From a virus, in the IMG/VR virus record IMGVR_UViG_3300012582_000194, positions 62,001 through 126,000 of that record: a stretch of DNA of 64,000 bases. One strand, written 5' to 3'. Both the position numbers and the translations under genes were made by a program. The notes below the pieces were generated by a model. The model ran no database searches. It saw only the letters and a program-made list of their open reading frames with translations, and was not told the origin of the DNA. Positions 60,099 to 64,000 of this stretch are shown piece by piece; the stretch's first letter is position 1, and every line of letters starts with the position of its first letter.

Positions 60099-60731
60099 TT
60101 ATTCAGCAGAATGATTTATGAATCTATTTCTAATAGTTGAGAAGTTTGGTACTGTTTCAATTATAGATGGATTAATTGCGTATGATTTTCCTCTTGTGTG
60201 AAAAATTTCTGATGTGATTACATCTATTGGTCTATCGACTTTTTGTAGTTCTTCTAAATATAAATCATATATAGAATTATTTATAGCATACATTTGACAA
60301 CTCCAAGAACCATTTAATTTTATCAATCTATTACCACTCCAATCGGGCTGTATATGGTGTGTTGATGCAAAATGAAATAGTTCCCAATCAGAAGGTAAAC
60401 TAAGCATTGCTTCATCAACCTTTTTATTTGTATTAGGTTTAAATAATAAGTCATCTTCTAAAATAAGAATATTCTTATATCCTTTTGATTTAGCATCATT
60501 GATTATATTAATTGTTGTATAGACAAGCCCAGCAGCACCTTTTGTCCATCCAGGCATTGTAGCAGTATTAGTTTCATCCCAAGTAAAATCAGTTCTATAA
60601 CCATCTACACCTGGAAACACTTCAAATTCTAAATTAATTTGAGAGCATTGATATGTTATTAAATTTAATCTGTCTTGACAAATCAACGGTATATTTATAA
60701 CATATGTGTGATCAAAGTATGTATTTATCAT
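60099..60731 (-). CDS. Glycosyltransferase family 25-like
   Basis: The 210-residue protein fits GT25 (LPS glycosyltransferase type): THYVINIPLICQDRLNLITY-type start with Arg, a small GAAGLVYT segment, the DxD-like NILILEDDLLF, and SCQMYAINNSIYDLYL near the C-terminus. It would transfer a sugar to LPS or to a protein. It lies 15 bases downstream of a fibre gene on the same strand, so fibre glycosylation or modification of the host surface are both plausible. Confidence 0.75.
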   Translation of the reverse strand: MINTYFDHTYVINIPLICQDRLNLITYQCSQINLEFEVFPGVDGYRTDFTWDETNTATMPGWTKGAAGLVYTTINIINDAKSKGYKNILILEDDLLFKPNTNKKVDEAMLSLPSDWELFHFASTHHIQPDWSGNRLIKLNGSWSCQMYAINNSIYDLYLEELQKVDRPIDVITSEIFHTRGKSYAINPSIIETVPNFSTIRNRFINHSAE

Positions 60732-60746
60732 ATTAATATTTATTTT

Positions 60747-62450
60747 TTATGAAATAGAAATAGTAGTTATTGCCCCAGCATTGTCAATTGAAATATACCA
60801 TAACGTATTATCTGGACTTCTACCACTAATTACACTATCAGCTATTGGGTTATTATATGTTTGTGTAGCATCTGAATATACATTAAATGTGGAGTTAGAA
60901 ATTGTACTATTAAAAGTTATATTTTTTACAGTATTATTAAATGCGATATTAGTACAAGTATTATTTATTATTAAATTTGTGCAATTTATTGCGAATTTAC
61001 CAACCGTTACTGAACCTGATGTAGATACTGAAATATTATTACAACCTGTTGCAAATTCAGTAGATGAAATAATACCATCAATTATAATATCATTACACCC
61101 TATATTAAATTCATTGTTAAATAATGTACCATAAGAAACAACACTTTTAGAATTCTTAATCTGTGAACAGTTATTAGATATTCTATTACTTATTGCCCAT
61201 AACATAAAGTTGTCGGTGCAATTATTACCAAGTGAATTATTAGATGAATTGTAAATAACATTATTGCTATTACTTGCGCCAAGTGTATTATTTTTTCCAT
61301 ATTGATTAATATGATTAGATGTAGAGAAATCGCCGATGGTGTTATAAGATGAAATCATATTTAAATAATTATTAGAGCAATTTGATTTTAATGTATTATA
61401 TCTTGCCATATAACCAATGTAATTATTAATACCAGTTTTACCTATTGTATTACCGTGTGCCATACCACCAATAAAGAAATATGTGTTATTACTATCTACG
61501 TATGTGTTGTTTGATGAGTTGATAATAAAATTATTACATCCATAATTTACTGTTGATAAATCTGGTGATATATTATCAACTTCATCAGATATTGTTCCAT
61601 TAAAACAATTTTGTTCAATTTGTATATTAACACCCCTTTTAATTACAATATTATTATATGCTATTGATATATTCTTTTTAACATAACTATTTTTAACATT
61701 ATTTTCAAATGTAAAATATTCAGTTGGAGTATTTGCAGCATAAACAGTACCCCCCAAAAAAGTAATTACTTGATCCCATGATAACATGTTTGCTAAATCG
61801 AGTTGTTCCCAATATTTAGAAAGTAAATCATCTGAAAATGTTCCACTTGTATGTGCTGTCCTACATCTATAAAGAACACTACTTTGGTTAACTATTGTAC
61901 CTATACCGTAAGGAGTTGATGTTACCCATGCAGTAAATAAACCTATAGTTATAGGGTATCTAACAAACTTAACAGTTCTAATATCATAATAAGCAAAGTT
62001 ATTATTAACAGTATCGTGTCTAAATGTTATTTTACCATTTCTTGGTGTTGACGAATCTTCACAAAGAATATCCTGAAAATCATAATGAATTAAATCAGTG
62101 GGGAATAATGTTGAATATGCTTGTTTATGAAAAGTATTTGTAGAAACAGATAGTACAAGTAAAGGCTCTGTAGTACCAGTTTTTATTGTGGTTGTGATAG
62201 GTTGTTGATATTTTGTTACATAATCACTTATTGAATAGAATTTACCCACTGATAGATTGCTGTTTGATACTAAAGTCGCTAAATTTGCATACGTTATAGC
62301 TTCAGTATTAATTAAATCATTTGAGTTAAGAATGGATGATATTTTACCATTTGTACCAAAAACTGGAATAGTACCCGAAGTACCATTAATGGTTTTTGAA
62401 ATTAATTCTTCATTAACGTTATAATTACCAAAAGCTGATTTAAAAGACAT
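60747..62450 (-). CDS. Beta-helix tail fibre or spike with carbohydrate-binding-like module
   Basis: The 567-residue protein starts MSFKSAFGNYNVNEELISKT and has NGTSGTIPVFGTNGK near residue 25. A segment YGIGTIVNQSSVLYRC followed by HTSGTFSDDLLSKYWEQL resembles the CBM5/12-like module found in phage fibres. From residue 270 onward, repeated Asn-rich rungs (NNYIGYMARYNTLKSNCSNN, NNTLGASNSNNVIYNSSNNS) look like a right-handed beta-helix. A TAATATATAC motif lies 20 bases upstream. A glycosyltransferase follows in the same transcript. Confidence 0.75.
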   Translation of the reverse strand: MSFKSAFGNYNVNEELISKTINGTSGTIPVFGTNGKISSILNSNDLINTEAITYANLATLVSNSNLSVGKFYSISDYVTKYQQPITTTIKTGTTEPLLVLSVSTNTFHKQAYSTLFPTDLIHYDFQDILCEDSSTPRNGKITFRHDTVNNNFAYYDIRTVKFVRYPITIGLFTAWVTSTPYGIGTIVNQSSVLYRCRTAHTSGTFSDDLLSKYWEQLDLANMLSWDQVITFLGGTVYAANTPTEYFTFENNVKNSYVKKNISIAYNNIVIKRGVNIQIEQNCFNGTISDEVDNISPDLSTVNYGCNNFIINSSNNTYVDSNNTYFFIGGMAHGNTIGKTGINNYIGYMARYNTLKSNCSNNYLNMISSYNTIGDFSTSNHINQYGKNNTLGASNSNNVIYNSSNNSLGNNCTDNFMLWAISNRISNNCSQIKNSKSVVSYGTLFNNEFNIGCNDIIIDGIISSTEFATGCNNISVSTSGSVTVGKFAINCTNLIINNTCTNIAFNNTVKNITFNSTISNSTFNVYSDATQTYNNPIADSVISGRSPDNTLWYISIDNAGAITTISIS

Positions 62451-62470
62451 TAATTATTAATCTATTTTAG

Positions 62471-62480
62471 GTATATATTA
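62471..62480 (-). promoter_or_regulatory. TATATA-type candidate late promoter
   Basis: TAATATATAC, 20 bases before the beta-helix fibre gene. Confidence 0.4.
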
Positions 62481-62503
62481 TTTTTCTATACCTTTAAAAA
62501 CGA

Positions 62504-62719
62504 TTATAAATTTCGCCATTTTTTAATTTCGTTGACTTTTTGCATTTTGTCCCATGCTCTAGTATTAATACTTGTTAAGTGATATGAACCGCATTTGGTG
62601 CAAAGATAAGAGCGTGATTCTTGCTTTTCCTTGGATTTATACACCTTATTATTTTTAATGTTTAAAAGGACTCTATCAGCTTCATGTTTAGTAAAGTATT
62701 TTCTTTTGAGGCATCCCAT
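62504..62719 (-). CDS. Small zinc-ribbon protein, 71 aa
   Basis: The basic protein (MGCLKRKYFTKHEADRVLLN) contains YLCTKCGSYHLTS, half of a zinc ribbon, with a further Cys at position 3. It could bind nucleic acid. It follows the HD-domain gene after 18 bases on the same strand and is probably co-transcribed. Confidence 0.55.
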   Translation of the reverse strand: MGCLKRKYFTKHEADRVLLNIKNNKVYKSKEKQESRSYLCTKCGSYHLTSINTRAWDKMQKVNEIKKWRNL

Positions 62720-62737
62720 AGCTCACAGGGGTTTAGG

Positions 62738-63556
62738 TTATTTAATTACGTCTTTTCCTAATTCTATCATTCTTTTAAAAACTGCATCCTTATCATTTGG
62801 TAAAGTACCATTTACAATTTCATCTTTCAACTTTTTCTTGATAATTCCGATTTCTCTACCTGGTTTTAGATTAAAATAGTCCATTATCTCTTGACCAGAA
62901 ACAGGTGGCTCAAATGTACGAACTTTATCGGCTTCTTCTAAAGCTATCATTTTAGATTTTAGTACATCAATACTTTTAATATTACTTTGTTTCCTCTCTT
63001 CATTCTTTGTTGTCATATCACATTTAGCGAAGAGTAGTAAATCATCCAAATCATCACCAATATCTAATTTAAATCTCCTAAGAGCAGAATCAGATACATT
63101 AGGGATACATAATACTTTAACTTGACCATGTAAATTAATTAATTTCTTTACATAGTCTATCTTATCCATTGGTAAACTTAAACGTTTGAAAATGTTATCA
63201 ATCATTCTAGCACCAATTTCTTCGTGTAAATGGAATGTCCAACCTAAAGATTTATCATATCTTTTGGATTTAGCTTTTCCAATATCATGTAATATAGAAA
63301 CACAGATTAACCAAGGGTTATCTGTCATATTTCTTGTATTTCTAACAACTTTTATAGTATGCCAAAAATTGTCTTTATGGCCATTATTACCCACCCTTTC
63401 AACTCCCTTTAAAGCAGTTAATTCGGGTAATAGATAATCTAATACCCCCATTTCATTTAGTTTTTCTAAATCTTCCGCAGGAGTATTTGAATGTAAAATG
63501 TTCAAAAAAATCTTAGTTTCCTCTTTAAATGATTCAAATGTCATAAAATATTTCAT
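62738..63556 (-). CDS. Tagged HD-domain protein, C-terminal half of CCA tRNA nucleotidyltransferase
   Basis: After the tag MKYFMTFESFKEET, the protein matches the body, tail and HD part of bacterial CCA-adding enzyme: LLPELTALKGVERVG, HKDNFWHTIKVV, SILHDIGKAKSKRYD (HD motif), FHLHEEIGARM, DDLDDLLLFAKCDMTTKN, and ISGQEIMDYF-like PPVSGQEIMD with LKPGREIGIIKK. The catalytic nucleotidyltransferase head is completely missing and replaced by the tag. The remaining HD site may act as a 2',3'-cyclic phosphodiesterase or phosphatase on tRNA ends. A host-type promoter and a TATATA motif are upstream. Confidence 0.85.
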   Translation of the reverse strand: MKYFMTFESFKEETKIFLNILHSNTPAEDLEKLNEMGVLDYLLPELTALKGVERVGNNGHKDNFWHTIKVVRNTRNMTDNPWLICVSILHDIGKAKSKRYDKSLGWTFHLHEEIGARMIDNIFKRLSLPMDKIDYVKKLINLHGQVKVLCIPNVSDSALRRFKLDIGDDLDDLLLFAKCDMTTKNEERKQSNIKSIDVLKSKMIALEEADKVRTFEPPVSGQEIMDYFNLKPGREIGIIKKKLKDEIVNGTLPNDKDAVFKRMIELGKDVIK

Positions 63557-63559
63557 AAA

Positions 63560-63569
63560 CTATATATAC
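63560..63569 (-). promoter_or_regulatory. TATATA-type motif of the tagged HD gene, leaderless spacing
   Basis: GTATATATAG, three bases before the ATG, abutting the host-type promoter core at 63569-63576. Confidence 0.3.
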
Positions 63570-63600
63570 AAATTTACTAATTTTTTTGCATTTCTGCAAA
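63569..63600 (-). promoter_or_regulatory. Host-type promoter of the tagged HD gene
   Basis: On the minus strand TTTG (63600-63597), 20-base spacer, TAAATTTG (63576-63569). It overlaps the oppositely directed promoter of the 63640 gene. Confidence 0.5.
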
Positions 63601-63616
63601 TTTTATGTTATTTTTG
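63585..63616 (+). promoter_or_regulatory. Host-type promoter of the right-edge membrane gene
   Basis: TTTG (63585-63588), 20-base spacer, TATTTTTG (63609-63616), 23 bases before the ATG. Confidence 0.5.
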
Positions 63617-63639
63617 TTGTTCATAGTTAAAATAATTAT

Positions 63640-64000
63640 ATGAAAGCACCAATGTTCCGTAGTAGTGGAGATTTTCAGCGAGGAAATCATAATACAACAA
63701 ATCGTAAAAAAAGAATACATTCTTTAATGTCACCTTTACCTTCAAAGAAAACAATAATTAAGATAGGTAATTTTCTATTTAACACAATATTATTAATTTC
63801 TTTTGCATGGCTTCATTATTGGTCAATAGGTAATTTATTTTTCAAAGATATAAAATCTACTGAACTTGTATATGGAACAATTCATAAAGTTTTTGAAAGA
63901 CCTATGCATAATTCGAACACGGGTGATCAAAATGGTGTTGAAAAAATAATAGTGATGAAATATGCAGATGGATATGAAGAGAAAAATGTAAGCGATAAAA
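63640..64000 (+). CDS. Membrane protein, 3' end outside window
   Basis: From ATG 63640 an open frame runs to the window edge (at least 120 residues). A basic N-terminus (MKAPMFRSSGDFQRGN) is followed by one transmembrane helix (FLFNTILLISFAWLHYW, about residues 49-65) and the start of a soluble beta domain. No family recognisable from the part seen. A good host-type promoter lies 23 bases upstream. Confidence 0.6.
   Translation, partial: MKAPMFRSSGDFQRGNHNTTNRKKRIHSLMSPLPSKKTIIKIGNFLFNTILLISFAWLHYWSIGNLFFKDIKSTELVYGTIHKVFERPMHNSNTGDQNGVEKIIVMKYADGYEEKNVSDK

Noticed and set aside
1-64000. Genome-wide recoding of TGA as Trp, suggested by the TGA in the release factor.
   Set aside because: All other genes are full-length under the standard code, Trp positions use TGG, and TGA ends the ClpC-like and UVR-like genes plausibly.
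1-64000. tRNA genes, tmRNA, rRNA and CRISPR arrays.
   Set aside because: No cloverleaf with GGTTCGA-type arm, no tmRNA-like ends and no regularly spaced repeats were seen by eye; a tRNAscan or Infernal run would settle this.

Overview
The window is about 64 kb of very AT-rich DNA, densely packed on both strands, with no ribosomal or transfer RNA genes seen and no gap over 200 bases. It reads as part of the genome of a large tailed phage, probably T4-like and jumbo-sized. Evidence: nine or ten large virion-type proteins, a family-B DNA polymerase fragment, candidate sliding-clamp and clamp-loader genes, a GIY-YIG endonuclease and many small orphan genes. Nearly every gene ends in TAA. Host-type promoters of the form TTG-N19/20-TAnnTTTG point to a Bacteroidota host.

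Layout. 1-8.1 kb (minus): giant virion proteins. 8.2-12.7 kb: tagged Cys-rich protein, ECF sigma factor, tagged HAD phosphatase, 740-aa conserved unknown. 12.9-18.9 kb (minus): coiled-coil membrane protein, ClpC-like AAA+ unfoldase, thioredoxin reductase, C-terminal half of DNA polymerase B. 19.4-23 kb (plus): SmpB, C39-like peptidase, metallophosphoesterase, J-domain protein. 23-35.3 kb: fibre and other virion genes on both strands, with Nudix, transglycosylase and small genes between. 35.3-37.2 kb (minus): a complete phosphoenolpyruvate carboxykinase. 37.3-42.8 kb: retropepsin-like protease and a 1575-aa virion protein. 43-53.7 kb: candidate gp62, MoxR ATPase, a metallopeptidase fused to eight DnaJ-type zinc motifs, polynucleotide-kinase-like protein, an RF1-like release factor interrupted by an in-frame UGA, a TelA operon, patatin, another P-loop protein. 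53.8-60 kb: acidic tagged protein, DnaJ, candidate sliding clamp, homing endonuclease. 60-63.6 kb (minus): beta-helix fibre with glycosyltransferase, zinc ribbon, HD half of a CCA enzyme. A membrane-protein gene runs off the right edge.

Three themes stand out. (1) At least nine unrelated proteins (HAD, transglycosylase, HD, retropepsin-like, acidic, KOW-like and others) begin with a similar short tag such as KYLKTYENY or KYFMTFESF. It resembles the N-terminal capsid-targeting sequence of T4 internal proteins, so these may be packaged and injected cargo. (2) Translation quality control and proteostasis are heavily represented: SmpB, an RF1-type factor gated by UGA, a ClpC-like unfoldase with a ClpP-docking VGF loop, DnaJ and J-domain proteins, and a peptidase with DnaJ-like zinc motifs. 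(3) There appear to be two promoter classes. One is host-like (TAnnTTTG). The other is a recurrent TAATATATA/TTATATATA motif before virion and tagged genes, possibly read by the phage ECF sigma factor. In several genes the promoter core is only 3-4 bases from the start codon, suggesting leaderless mRNAs.

All functional calls rest on motifs read by eye. No database search was possible.
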